The position numbers were made by a program, and so were the translations under genes. 64,000 nt of DNA, taken from Bacteroidaceae bacterium. Its GTDB lineage: Bacteria > Bacteroidota > Bacteroidia > Bacteroidales > Bacteroidaceae. Location of the stretch: positions 17,343-81,342 of the forward strand of contig JAFWPH010000055.1 in assembly GCA_017509605.1 (NCBI GenBank), in the 5' to 3' direction. This document shows positions 52,089 through 62,309 of the stretch, piece after piece. Within the stretch, counting starts at the first letter, position 1. Every line of letters begins with the position of its first letter. The notes below the pieces were generated by a model. The model did not search any database and was not told the origin of the DNA. It saw nothing but the letters and a program-made list of their open reading frames with translations.

Positions 52089-53462
52089 ATGACATTAATC
52101 ATAGTGGCCGTGTTGGCTGTTGGTTATGCCCTGATGGCAACAGAGCAGACCAACCACATCAGCCGTGCCGCTGTAGCCATGATCTGCGGTGTGACAGCCT
52201 GGTTGCTCTATATGCTTCGTGGTGGGACATTCCTGAAGTTGATGCATCCAGATGCCTATAACACCTTTCTTGGTGGCGACGAGTCGTCAGCTGCCGCAGT
52301 CAAGGAGTTTGTGGCCAACAATGTTGTTGGAGGCTACATTGGAGAGGCTTGCGCTGTACTCCTGTTCTTAATCGCCACCAACACCATCGTGGAGGTGCTC
52401 AACAACAACGGCGTGTTCGACCCCATCGCCGAATGGATCCGCACTCGCAACAGCAAGAAGTTCCTTTGGGTGCTGACAGGGCTGACCTTCCTCATCTCGG
52501 CCAACATCGACAACCTGACAACAGTGGTTCTGATGCTCACCATCATGAACCAGATTGTTCGTTCGCATGCGCAGAAAGTGGTATATGCCTGTGCCATCAT
52601 GATGGCAGCCAATCTTGGAGGTTCGGTCACCGTGATCGGCGACATGACCTCGCTGATGCTGTGGGTGCGCGGTGTGGTGACTCCGTCATCATTCTTTCTC
52701 GGTCTGATCCTTCCAGCCCTTTGCGCTTTGGCAGTGTTCAACCTCTGCACCTCCACCCTACTTCACGGCAAGGTAGAGATCCACTCCTTCCTGGGCCGTT
52801 ACCGAGGCGATGACTCGCCATTGGCACCCTGGGCGAAGGTCTTGTTGCTCGTTATAGGCATCGTGGGCATCTGGGCCATTCCCACCTTCCACGCCGCGAC
52901 GAAACTGCCTCCCTTCCTTGGCGCGCTTTGTGTGTTAGCCTTGGTATGGGTGGTGGATGGGATTCTGAACCTTGAGCGCAACGGCATGGACATTGTGATC
53001 CGCCGCAACTACGTGCGCGACAGCGAGTTCATCAGCATGAAGACCATCCTCTATTTCCTTGGCATCTCATTAGGTGTGGGCGCTCTGAAAGAGACAGGTG
53101 CCATCAACTTCATCTCCGACCTGATGACTACCTATATCGGCAACGAATACATCTACGCATCGATTCTGGGCTTGCTCTCAAGTGTTGTGGACAATGTGCC
53201 CCTGATGATGATTGGTTTGAACGCCTTCGACCTCGACACTGTGAACCACGCCTCCGCTTTCGCGCTCAACGGCAGTTACTGGCAGTTGCTATCCCTATGT
53301 TCAGCCTTGGGCGGATCTCTGCTGATGATTGGCAGTTTGGCAGGTCAGCAAGCAATGGAGTCGGAGAAGGTTCGTATGATCTGGTACATCAGGCACTTCC
53401 TCTGGCGAGTGTTCGTGGCATGGGCAGCGGCCATGGCCATGTTCTGGCTGACACATCTTTAG
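52089..53462 (+). CDS. nhaD: NhaD-type Na+/H+ antiporter
   Basis: I start at ATG 52089 (MTLIIVAVLAVGYALMATEQ), 457 residues; a GTG at 52080 in frame is an alternative. About twelve hydrophobic spans are present. FLISANIDNLTTVVLML and ANLGGSVTVIGDMTSLMLW carry conserved polar residues of the ion-transporter fold, and LSSVVDNVPLMMIGLNAF repeats the DN motif. It expels sodium in exchange for protons in the inner membrane. It is probably expressed from the promoter at 51909-51941; pfkA follows after 66 bases. Confidence 0.9.
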   Translation: MTLIIVAVLAVGYALMATEQTNHISRAAVAMICGVTAWLLYMLRGGTFLKLMHPDAYNTFLGGDESSAAAVKEFVANNVVGGYIGEACAVLLFLIATNTIVEVLNNNGVFDPIAEWIRTRNSKKFLWVLTGLTFLISANIDNLTTVVLMLTIMNQIVRSHAQKVVYACAIMMAANLGGSVTVIGDMTSLMLWVRGVVTPSSFFLGLILPALCALAVFNLCTSTLLHGKVEIHSFLGRYRGDDSPLAPWAKVLLLVIGIVGIWAIPTFHAATKLPPFLGALCVLALVWVVDGILNLERNGMDIVIRRNYVRDSEFISMKTILYFLGISLGVGALKETGAINFISDLMTTYIGNEYIYASILGLLSSVVDNVPLMMIGLNAFDLDTVNHASAFALNGSYWQLLSLCSALGGSLLMIGSLAGQQAMESEKVRMIWYIRHFLWRVFVAWAAAMAMFWLTHL

Positions 53463-53528
53463 GCAACAGACTTCAGGTTAATAGGGAAATCAACGAGAAC
53501 CATTAGAACCATTAAAACACAAAGGATT

Positions 53529-54503
53529 ATGAATATTAGTTGTATAGGAATATTGACATCAGGCGGCGACTCCCCTGGCATGAACGCCGCAATCAGGTCC
53601 GTGACCCGCACTGCATTGTGCAAAGGCATGAAGGTGAAAGGGATCTACCATGGTTATGACGGACTGATCAACGGTGATGTGAAAGAGTTCACCACCGAGA
53701 GTGTGAGCAACATCATCGGTCGTGGCGGCACCATTCTCAAAAGCGCCCGTTCGAAGGAGTTCATGACTCGCGAGGGCCGTGAGAAGGCCTATCAGACCAT
53801 GCAGCGCGAAGGGATAGACGCATTGGTAGTGATTGGTGGCAATGGTTCGCTGACAGGTGCCAAGACCTTTGGCGATGAGTTCAACATCCCGTGTATCGGT
53901 TTGCCAGGCACCATCGACAACGACCTTTATGGCACCGACATCACGATTGGTTACGACACCACGCTGAACACCATTGTCGATTGTGTAGATAAGATCCGCG
54001 ATACAGCCAACTCCCACGAGCGCATCTTCTTTGTGGAGGTGATGGGACGTGACGCCGGTTTCCTCGCGCAGAACAGCGCCATCGCCAGTGGTGCCGAGGC
54101 AGCCATTATCCCAGAGGACAGCACCGATGCCGACCAGTTGGAACACTTCATTGGTCGCGGTATCCGCAAGAGCAAGAACTCGAGCATCGTGATTGTGAGC
54201 GAGAGTCCGAAGTGCGGTGCCCTCTTCTATGCCGACAGGGTGAAAAAGGAATACCCCCAGTACGATGTGAGGGTTTCGATCCTCGGTCATGTGCAGCGCG
54301 GTGGTTCTCCTTCTGCTCGTGACCGTATTCTCTCGAGCCGTCTGGGCGCCGGTGCCATCGATGCCCTTTTAGACGGTCAGCGCAATGTGATGATCGGCAT
54401 CAAGAACAACCAGATTGTGTATGTTCCTTTCGTCGATGCCATCCACAGCGAGAAGGTCCTGCGCAAAGAGTTGATCAAAGTGCTCGACGAGTTGTCAATT
54501 TAG
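53529..54503 (+). CDS. pfkA: ATP-dependent 6-phosphofructokinase
   Basis: The 324-residue protein shows [16 protein letters not shown] at the N terminus, [12 protein letters not shown] for ATP binding, [21 protein letters not shown] with the catalytic [17 protein letters not shown] for fructose-6-phosphate binding and [16 protein letters not shown] Gly replaces the Lys in the position before TIDND that marks pyrophosphate-dependent enzymes, so ATP is the likely phosphate donor. It carries out the committed step of glycolysis. Confidence 0.95.
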   Translation: MNISCIGILTSGGDSPGMNAAIRSVTRTALCKGMKVKGIYHGYDGLINGDVKEFTTESVSNIIGRGGTILKSARSKEFMTREGREKAYQTMQREGIDALVVIGGNGSLTGAKTFGDEFNIPCIGLPGTIDNDLYGTDITIGYDTTLNTIVDCVDKIRDTANSHERIFFVEVMGRDAGFLAQNSAIASGAEAAIIPEDSTDADQLEHFIGRGIRKSKNSSIVIVSESPKCGALFYADRVKKEYPQYDVRVSILGHVQRGGSPSARDRILSSRLGAGAIDALLDGQRNVMIGIKNNQIVYVPFVDAIHSEKVLRKELIKVLDELSI

Positions 54504-54720
54504 CCATTGACCATTGGCTTCGCCTAAATTGCTCACGCTGACTTTGTCTTCATTTGGCGCGACTCGGCAATCTAAGCAAGCTTGATTGCTCTCGCTGCTT
54601 CAAATGTCCGGCATAGCTCGAACAAGTTCGGCTCTGCGCTCGCTTAATCGCAATTTTGACCATTGGCTTGAGCGAAGAGAATAAAAAAGAGAATAAACTA
54701 CTCAACAAAAATTAAAAAGC
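54504..54720. repeat. Repeat-rich intergenic region with CCATTGACCATTGGCTT units
   Basis: The gap between pfkA and the ABC-F gene has no open gene. GACCATTGGCTT occurs at about 54510 and 54658, and between them short inverted motifs such as AAGCAAGCTTGATTGCT and GAACAAGTTCGG suggest hairpins. The same GACCATTGGCTTCGCC unit occurs at 62057-62072. Confidence 0.65.
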
Positions 54721-54740
54721 AATAAAGAAAAAAGACATAA

Positions 54741-56372
<1,632 letters not shown>

Positions 56373-56383
56373 CAATGATACGT

Positions 56384-56429
56384 AAGCGTTCGGTCAAGTT
56401 GGTTGCTTGACCGAGCGCTTCATTCTTTT
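56384..56429 (+). terminator. Rho-independent terminator of the ABC-F gene
   Basis: A 15-bp stem with one G-U pair (56384-56398 with 56406-56420) and a seven-base loop is followed by CATTCTTTTT. Confidence 0.87.
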
Positions 56430-56510
56430 TGGGTCACTCGTCCCAATACATGAATTGTCGATGCAGTGAGTCTGCTTTTTAAACAGTTACTTGTAAAAAC
56501 ACAATAGCTT

Positions 56511-59231
56511 ATGAAACGATTTTTTACTTTATCAACGCTTTCGCTGCTCGTTTTTGTTACAGCGATGGCCCAGGAATTGACTCGCATTCCTAATTCTTCG
56601 ATGTGGATGCTGGCCCCATTTGTCGGTGCCACCCAGGTGCCTTACGATTATGACGGGGATGGTATTGAATACCGTGTCCGCTGGGGTATGGACACGGCTT
56701 GGAACGACCGCAACAACATCGTTCGCGGCACATACCACATTGGACGTGAGAACCTGAGCTACGGTCGTGTCTCGTTCCAGCCTACCGACTCCGTGGGTGA
56801 CGACCTGAAGCTGTCGAATGCTCAGCAACGCAATCTCAACAGCCGTATCAACAACATGAAACGGACGGGCGTGACGTCAATTCTGCTCAACAGCGACCCT
56901 AACGACCCCGACAAACTGGCAAAGTACTATTACGGCAAGCCCAAGAACTGGTACAACATGATCAAGGCGACCGCCATCGCCTGCCAGCAGCAGGGTATGA
57001 CCGTCGAGGCGATAGCCCCGATGAACGAGCCAGACTACACCTATAACGGACAGGGCACCAAGGAACACTTCCGTCAAGTGGTCAAGCTGATGCGTGAAGA
57101 CCCCTTCTTCGACAACATCCGCATCTGTGCCGGCAACACGCTCAATCCCGACCCAGCGCTCGAATGGTACAACTACATGAAACCGTATGTGGACGAAGGC
57201 AACACCCACCAGTTGGCAGGCTCATTTGACAACTACGCCAAATTCTTCCAGACGGTGCGTGCTGACGGTAAAATCGCCACGGCCGACGAGCTTCACAACA
57301 CGATGGAGGCTTTCGTAGCTGTCGAGTACGGCTTGCAGAACGGCATCTGGTGGGGTTACGAGGGTGTGACACGTGGCCGTTATTGCAAGGCGACCAGTGG
57401 TGGCCGTCGCCTGGGCTATGGTGAAAGCCGTCGCACCTGGACAGCCGGTTGCGTCTATCGACTTCCTGACGGTTCGGTCGATGCCTTCCTCGGTTCCAGT
57501 GAACGCCAGGCCAACACCAACACGTTCGAACTGGTTTGTCAGGACCGCGATGTCTTCTACGACGGCTATGGTCCCACTCGTTTCTACACCTGTGAGATTC
57601 CTGGCGGAACCGGCTACCAGGTGGGACAGACCAATGCCGAGACCACCATTCACATCACCACAGGTGAAGATGTTGCAGACGGTCCGATAGCGAACGGACA
57701 ATATTTCATCATGAACAGCCGCAACAAGTCCGTCATGATTATGTCTACCTCGAACAACTCGTCCAATGCCGCTGACGTCATGGTTTCCGCTCCTGCCAGC
57801 AAAACGCGCAACGATGAGATCTGGACCATTGAGGCTGTGCCAGCACGCATTGGAGGCGACTTCTGCTATCATTTCGTCACCAACAAAACGGGCGCCCGTC
57901 TCTTGGATGTCAAGAACAGCAATCTCAACAACAATGGCGACATCTGCGCCTACCCTGGTGGCAAGGGGGCTATCGAGCAGTGGCACTTCATCTATGCCAG
58001 CAATGGCGACTACTACATTCAGTCCCGTTACTCGGGCCTATTCCTCGGGGTGAACAACAACAGAGTGGTTCAACGGGAATTCAATGCCGAGGACCTCACC
58101 CAGCGCTGGCGCCTGGTACCTGTTGACACCAAGTGTGAGACCTCCGCACCCGCCGCTCCTGCAGGACTGACCGCCACGCCTCAGTCGGCATCTGTCCTTC
58201 TGAATTGGGAAGCCAACACCGAAGACGATTTTGCCTCCTACACCATCCTGCGCGGTGAAGCCACTACTGAGCAGGGAGAGAACTGGCAGACCATAGGCCG
58301 TCAGCTGACAGACACTCTGTTTATCGACAACGCCTGCGTGTCTGGCCAGGTTTACCTCTACAAGCTCATTGCAGTTGACAAGGCGGGCAACCGTTCGGAG
58401 GCTTCTGAGTTAGTGGCTTCCCAAACCATAGCTGGTCCCGCTCTGATTGCCCGTTACACGTTCGACCACACGTTGCTGGAAGAAAGTGAGAACATCTTCG
58501 ATGCTGTCGCTCCCGACAACACCAATTATATGGGCACGGATTCCTACCACAAAGAGGGTACAGCATCAGTGGCAATTTCCAACAACAAATATATCATGTT
58601 GCCTCACGAAGTGGGCGATCAGCGTGAGATGACCATTGCCATGTGGTTGCGCTGGCGTGGAGGAAACAACTGGGAACGAATCTTTGACTTCGGCTGTGGC
58701 CCCGACCGCTACTTCTACCTCACCCCATCGAATGACGACAAGAAGATGGCTTTCGGCATCAAGAATGGTGGTGACGAACAGACACTTGTCTGCGAAGAAG
58801 GTCTGCAAAAAAACAAATGGCATCACGTTGCGCTCACGATAGGAGCTACCGAAACGGGCATGGATGTGAAGGTCTATGTGGATGGTGAGATTAAAGGCGC
58901 TTCGACCGACATCACGCTGAGTCCTGCCGACATACGTCCCGGTCTCTGTTACCTCGGACGCGGTCAGTCTGCATCCGACCCCTTTATGACAGGTTATATA
59001 GACGACCTGCGTTTCTACAACTACCCTCTGCCCCAGGAAGAGATCCAGTCCGTTATGGAGAGTGTGCTCTCAGGCATCGACACCCCAGCTGAGGGTGACA
59101 ACTCGCCCATCATAGGCACTGAGTATTATAGTCCGAATGGTGTTCGCATCGCCCAGCCCACCCGTGGCCTTGTCCTCATCAAGGAAAAGAGAGCCGACGG
59201 CAGCACAACAACCCGCAAGGTCGTGCGTTGA
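56511..59231 (+). CDS. Secreted multidomain glycosidase, GH30-like barrel with ricin, FN3 and LamG modules
   Basis: The 906-residue protein has a signal peptide (ending AMAQ) and a TIM-barrel glycosidase. Acid/base Glu 173 in APMNEPDY and probable nucleophile Glu 260 in TADELHNT lie 87 residues apart, as in GH30 or related clan-A enzymes. A beta domain follows, then a ricin-like module (about 395-545, with NGDYYIQSRYSGLFLGV), a fibronectin-III domain (555-640) and a LamG-type domain (645-855, WHHVALTIGA). The last 30 residues are a sorting-type tail. The substrate is unknown. Confidence 0.85.
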   Translation: MKRFFTLSTLSLLVFVTAMAQELTRIPNSSMWMLAPFVGATQVPYDYDGDGIEYRVRWGMDTAWNDRNNIVRGTYHIGRENLSYGRVSFQPTDSVGDDLKLSNAQQRNLNSRINNMKRTGVTSILLNSDPNDPDKLAKYYYGKPKNWYNMIKATAIACQQQGMTVEAIAPMNEPDYTYNGQGTKEHFRQVVKLMREDPFFDNIRICAGNTLNPDPALEWYNYMKPYVDEGNTHQLAGSFDNYAKFFQTVRADGKIATADELHNTMEAFVAVEYGLQNGIWWGYEGVTRGRYCKATSGGRRLGYGESRRTWTAGCVYRLPDGSVDAFLGSSERQANTNTFELVCQDRDVFYDGYGPTRFYTCEIPGGTGYQVGQTNAETTIHITTGEDVADGPIANGQYFIMNSRNKSVMIMSTSNNSSNAADVMVSAPASKTRNDEIWTIEAVPARIGGDFCYHFVTNKTGARLLDVKNSNLNNNGDICAYPGGKGAIEQWHFIYASNGDYYIQSRYSGLFLGVNNNRVVQREFNAEDLTQRWRLVPVDTKCETSAPAAPAGLTATPQSASVLLNWEANTEDDFASYTILRGEATTEQGENWQTIGRQLTDTLFIDNACVSGQVYLYKLIAVDKAGNRSEASELVASQTIAGPALIARYTFDHTLLEESENIFDAVAPDNTNYMGTDSYHKEGTASVAISNNKYIMLPHEVGDQREMTIAMWLRWRGGNNWERIFDFGCGPDRYFYLTPSNDDKKMAFGIKNGGDEQTLVCEEGLQKNKWHHVALTIGATETGMDVKVYVDGEIKGASTDITLSPADIRPGLCYLGRGQSASDPFMTGYIDDLRFYNYPLPQEEIQSVMESVLSGIDTPAEGDNSPIIGTEYYSPNGVRIAQPTRGLVLIKEKRADGSTTTRKVVR

Positions 59232-59271
59232 TGCCCAGAACTGATCACGCAGTCCGATAATGTACCGTAAT

Positions 59272-59317
59272 AACAAAGAAAGCGGGGCAGCAGTCACAGT
59301 TGCTCCGTTTTCTTATT
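59272..59317 (+). terminator. Probable terminator of the GH30-like gene
   Basis: AAGAAAGCGGGGCAGC pairs imperfectly with GTTGCTCCGTTTTCTT across a short loop; the T-rich arm follows. It also faces the convergent acyltransferase gene. Confidence 0.65.
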
Positions 59318-59343
59318 GGCGAAAAAGAGTCACGTTACTGTTT

Positions 59344-60423
59344 CTATTTCATATAGAATAGTAATTTCCCTATCCGTGACATTTTTGAAATCATCAAGAT
59401 AATTAATGTGCATGTTGAAAAGGTTATCAAAAATAAGAATACGACATTAATTATTTTCATGTCTTTTAGTGAGGGGATTAATGAGATGGTTATTCTCATG
59501 ACGGGGACGTGCAACAGGTATATACCAAATGAAATTCTTGAAATTGTTTCCACATAAGACGAAAAACGCCCTTTATTCCATTTATGCGTAAGCAGCAGTG
59601 AGAAGAGAGAGAATGAAGTTATATAAAGTAAAGGATTTGAATACCATATACTTGATGGTTGATGGTTATGATAACCATGAATTTGCCACCCAATAATAAC
59701 CCCCAGACCTATCACAAACACAACCATGCAGATGAATTCCCCTGGATGTTTTTGTATTACAGCAAAGTAGTAGCCTGCTATGACATAAGCTATATACATT
59801 AATCTATAGACATAGATTGTGGCATGAGAAATTCCACCTACCATAACATAGATGATGGAAACTGTAAGAATTCCAATGATAAGTTCTCGGGCATGTCCTA
59901 TTTTCATTAACACATACGACAATACTGGTATGAGCGCATAAATGATAACAAATTCATTCATGTACCATGCATGCATCAATGGTACTATCTTTATAAACAA
60001 CATCTCTAATAGGATGTCTTTTATTATAAATGGTTTATGCGCATATAAAAGGAAGAACACATTGTATAAAAGTATCCATACATACCATACCATAATAAGT
60101 CCTAAAAACTTCTTTTTATAAAATTTGACTATTTTTTCTTTCGTGTCATAACCTCTGGTTAAAAGTAAATATCCAGTAAGCATAAAAAATAAAGGGACGC
60201 CCAATCTTCCCATTGTGAAAACAAAAAACTGGAAAAACTGTAGTGTATATGGCATGCCACAAAACGATTCATACCCATTTGTTTTGTAATGAAATGGGAA
60301 TGACATTTCTATAGCATGATTGGCAACAACAAATAGGATTGCAATAGTACGAATTACATCTAATGTATAATTTCTATTAGACATTTCAGCATTAATTTGA
60401 AAAGTTTGCCCAAAAGTACTCAT
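59344..60423 (-). CDS. Acyltransferase-3 family membrane protein, AT-rich
   Basis: The 359-residue protein has about ten hydrophobic spans. NYTLDVIRTIAILFVVANHAIEM holds the His of acyltransferase-3 proteins near the first span, and MGRLGVPLFFMLTGYLLL is the second conserved block. Members transfer acetyl or other acyl groups onto surface glycans. The gene is strikingly richer in A and T than its neighbours, with many AAA, TTT, ATA codons, suggesting horizontal transfer. It is convergent with the GH30-like gene and divergent from a second acyltransferase gene at 60808. Confidence 0.9.
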   Translation of the reverse strand: MSTFGQTFQINAEMSNRNYTLDVIRTIAILFVVANHAIEMSFPFHYKTNGYESFCGMPYTLQFFQFFVFTMGRLGVPLFFMLTGYLLLTRGYDTKEKIVKFYKKKFLGLIMVWYVWILLYNVFFLLYAHKPFIIKDILLEMLFIKIVPLMHAWYMNEFVIIYALIPVLSYVLMKIGHARELIIGILTVSIIYVMVGGISHATIYVYRLMYIAYVIAGYYFAVIQKHPGEFICMVVFVIGLGVIIGWQIHGYHNHQPSSIWYSNPLLYITSFSLFSLLLTHKWNKGRFSSYVETISRISFGIYLLHVPVMRITISLIPSLKDMKIINVVFLFLITFSTCTLIILMISKMSRIGKLLFYMK

Positions 60424-60594
60424 TTTTCTTCATAATATGAAATCATCCATAATTTTTCAACTTTCTGGGAATCATTATTAATGATATGATGACATCGAAA
60501 TGACTATGTCAACGTCTAGCTCTGACTCGTACAGAGTTCCGTACTGACCGCAAGGAGACGGACAACCTGCCTGATGATTTACGACATCGACTTT

Positions 60595-60622
60595 CTCATC
60601 AAGGAAAAGAGAGCGTTGATGC
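60595..60622 (+). pseudogene. Remnant of a secreted-protein 3' end, copied from or shared with the GH30-like gene
   Basis: CTCATCAAGGAAAAGAGAGC (60595-60614) is identical to 59175-59194, and the following GTTGATGC matches 59227-59234 as if 30 bases had been removed. Upstream bases do not form a gene. The remaining gap 60424-60807 holds only the hairpin and -7 element listed separately. Confidence 0.5.
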
Positions 60623-60661
60623 TTGTCACCCACGAATAGCAATAGCAACGATGCTATAGAA

Positions 60662-60719
60662 TTTCAACAGCAGTTACAATCAAATCAGGTTGTAGCTGCT
60701 GTTGTTATGAATGTTGAAA
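60662..60719 (+). terminator. Long hairpin, possible terminator remnant
   Basis: CAACAGCAGTTACAA (60665-60679) and TTGTAGCTGCTGTTG (60690-60704) match at 14 of 15 positions; TTTCAAC/GTTGAAA can extend it. There is no T tract, so it may be the terminator of a lost gene or a regulatory fold. Confidence 0.5.
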
Positions 60720-60762
60720 CACTTTCTTTCTCTCGACAGGGATATAATTCAGTTTTTTTATC

Positions 60763-60770
60763 TAAATTTG
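60763..60770 (+). promoter_or_regulatory. -7 element (TAAATTTG) for the second acyltransferase gene
   Basis: TAAATTTG fits TAnnTTTG, 37 bases before the start at 60808. A TTG box at the right distance is not seen. Confidence 0.5.
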
Positions 60771-60807
60771 CGCAACAAATCAAAGAAGCGTCATAATCAG
60801 GTAGATA

Positions 60808-62031
60808 ATGCAAGGGAAAAAGACTGTCACGTCAGAATTGATTAGTATGCTGAGATATCCCTTGGCGTTTTTTGTCGTGGTCCAACATTGCTATATTGCG
60901 ATAGAAGGTTGGCACTACAATCAATTGTCAGCACAAAGTATCGGAAGCAATGTGGTCTCGGAACTGATGTTGTCATCCAAAATCGTGTTATCCTCTGCCA
61001 TTTGCATTTTCTATACGATCTCAGGTTATTTGTTTTTCGTCCATCTGAAGAGCTGGGACTCCAATGTCTGGAAACGGAAAATGTCCCGACGAATATGGTC
61101 CCTTTTTATTCCCTATATAATCTGGAACATTTTGTATATCCTTTTTCAGATAGGTCCGGAAATAGCGCGATGTATCTTCCATGGTTGTTCATGGGACATT
61201 GTAACCTCTTGGATAAATGTACACGGAGGATGGTTGGGGATGTTTTGGGACGGAAAAGTCTTGGACTCGGGAATTGTTAACCTCTGGGGACAACCTGTAC
61301 AATTTTCAGGTCCGGTCTTGCTGCCATTCTACTTCATACGCGATCTGATGGTGGTGAGTCTATTCACTCCTTTGCTGTATTTCTTGCTACGTGCTCGAAA
61401 TCATCGTATCACTCCATGTGCAGTTATCACAATTGGATTTCTGACCTTCTTTCTACTCACACAGACGTCTTTTGTCCTTTCGGGTTTTACAGCCGAGGCT
61501 TTTTTCTTCTATGGCTTGGGGGCATTCCTGTCATTAAATGGTCTTGAGTTGTCCGAGGTGTTTTATCCAAAGAGAATGCTGATAGGGATCGTAACCTTGA
61601 GCTTGTTTTTCGCCGAGCTGTATTATGGTTTCCAAGCGTCCATCGCAGGGATTATCATACATCCTATTTATCGTGTTTTCGAAGTCATGACAGTCGTTAA
61701 CATTGCTTCTTGGATGGTGAAGAAAAGCCCTACAAGCAAGAGCGTGTCGGCACTCAAAAACTGGTTTATCAAATGGCAGAATGCCTCTTTCATGATATAT
61801 GCCCTTCATGTCTTCTTTCTTAGCAGTGTGCAAGCCATATTGAACAAGTTAGTTGACTTGGTGACAGAAGACTATGGGGTTTACTCGTTGGAAATGTCCA
61901 CAAGATACCCCTGCCTTGTTTTGATGGTTTATCTGGCAAGGATAGTGGTCATTGTTTTCATTTGCATGATAGCCTCTGTGCTCATGGAGAAGTATTTGCC
62001 TCGTCTGAATAAGTTGGTATGTGGTAGATGA
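60808..62031 (+). CDS. Acyltransferase-3 family membrane protein
   Basis: The 407-residue protein has about ten hydrophobic spans. The first block reads MLRYPLAFFVVVQHCYI, with the conserved His, and ICIFYTISGYLFFVHLKSW gives the next motif. It is a different subgroup from the divergent neighbour, with a normal base composition for the window. These enzymes acylate exported polysaccharides or lipids at the inner membrane. No sugar-export or glycosyltransferase genes lie nearby, so the acceptor cannot be proposed. Confidence 0.88.
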   Translation: MQGKKTVTSELISMLRYPLAFFVVVQHCYIAIEGWHYNQLSAQSIGSNVVSELMLSSKIVLSSAICIFYTISGYLFFVHLKSWDSNVWKRKMSRRIWSLFIPYIIWNILYILFQIGPEIARCIFHGCSWDIVTSWINVHGGWLGMFWDGKVLDSGIVNLWGQPVQFSGPVLLPFYFIRDLMVVSLFTPLLYFLLRARNHRITPCAVITIGFLTFFLLTQTSFVLSGFTAEAFFFYGLGAFLSLNGLELSEVFYPKRMLIGIVTLSLFFAELYYGFQASIAGIIIHPIYRVFEVMTVVNIASWMVKKSPTSKSVSALKNWFIKWQNASFMIYALHVFFLSSVQAILNKLVDLVTEDYGVYSLEMSTRYPCLVLMVYLARIVVIVFICMIASVLMEKYLPRLNKLVCGR

Positions 62032-62075
62032 CCATTGAACATGGAACATGGACCATTGACCATTGGCTTCGCCAA
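62032..62075. repeat. CCATTGAACATGGAACATGGACCATTGACC unit cluster
   Basis: Short degenerate units of CCATTGAACATGGA type (described here in pieces) end in CCATTGGCTTCGCC, which also occurs at 54510-54522. It abuts the structured repeat that follows. Confidence 0.6.
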
Positions 62076-62083
62076 AGATGATT

Positions 62084-62288
62084 TACTCAACTTTCTCAAG
62101 TAAAAATGGAAGTAAAAATGGAAGTAAAAATGGAAGTAAACTCGCTACGCTCATTGGAGTTATGTGCTACGCACAGGACAATAGGTTTTAATAGCAGTCG
62201 TTTCGTCCAGCACGAAAGTGCTTAACTTCCAGTCAGCACGGCTGACTTAACTTCCTTTTTAACTCCTTTTTATAATTTGCGAAATTTT
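62084..62288 (+). repeat. Structured intergenic repeat, copy 2 (leader of the esterase gene)
   Basis: This element is nearly identical to the minus-strand reading of 4257-4458 but has three AAAAATGGAAGT units in place of two. Hairpins: GTGC-TAC-GCAC (62164-62174), AGCAC-GAAA-GTGCT (62209-62222) and AGTCAGC-ACG-GCTGACT (62231-62247). The stem of the last is unchanged between copies while the loop differs. It ends some 20 bases before the esterase start codon. Confidence 0.87.
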
Positions 62289-62309
62289 AGTGATATAAAT
62301 AACTCATTT

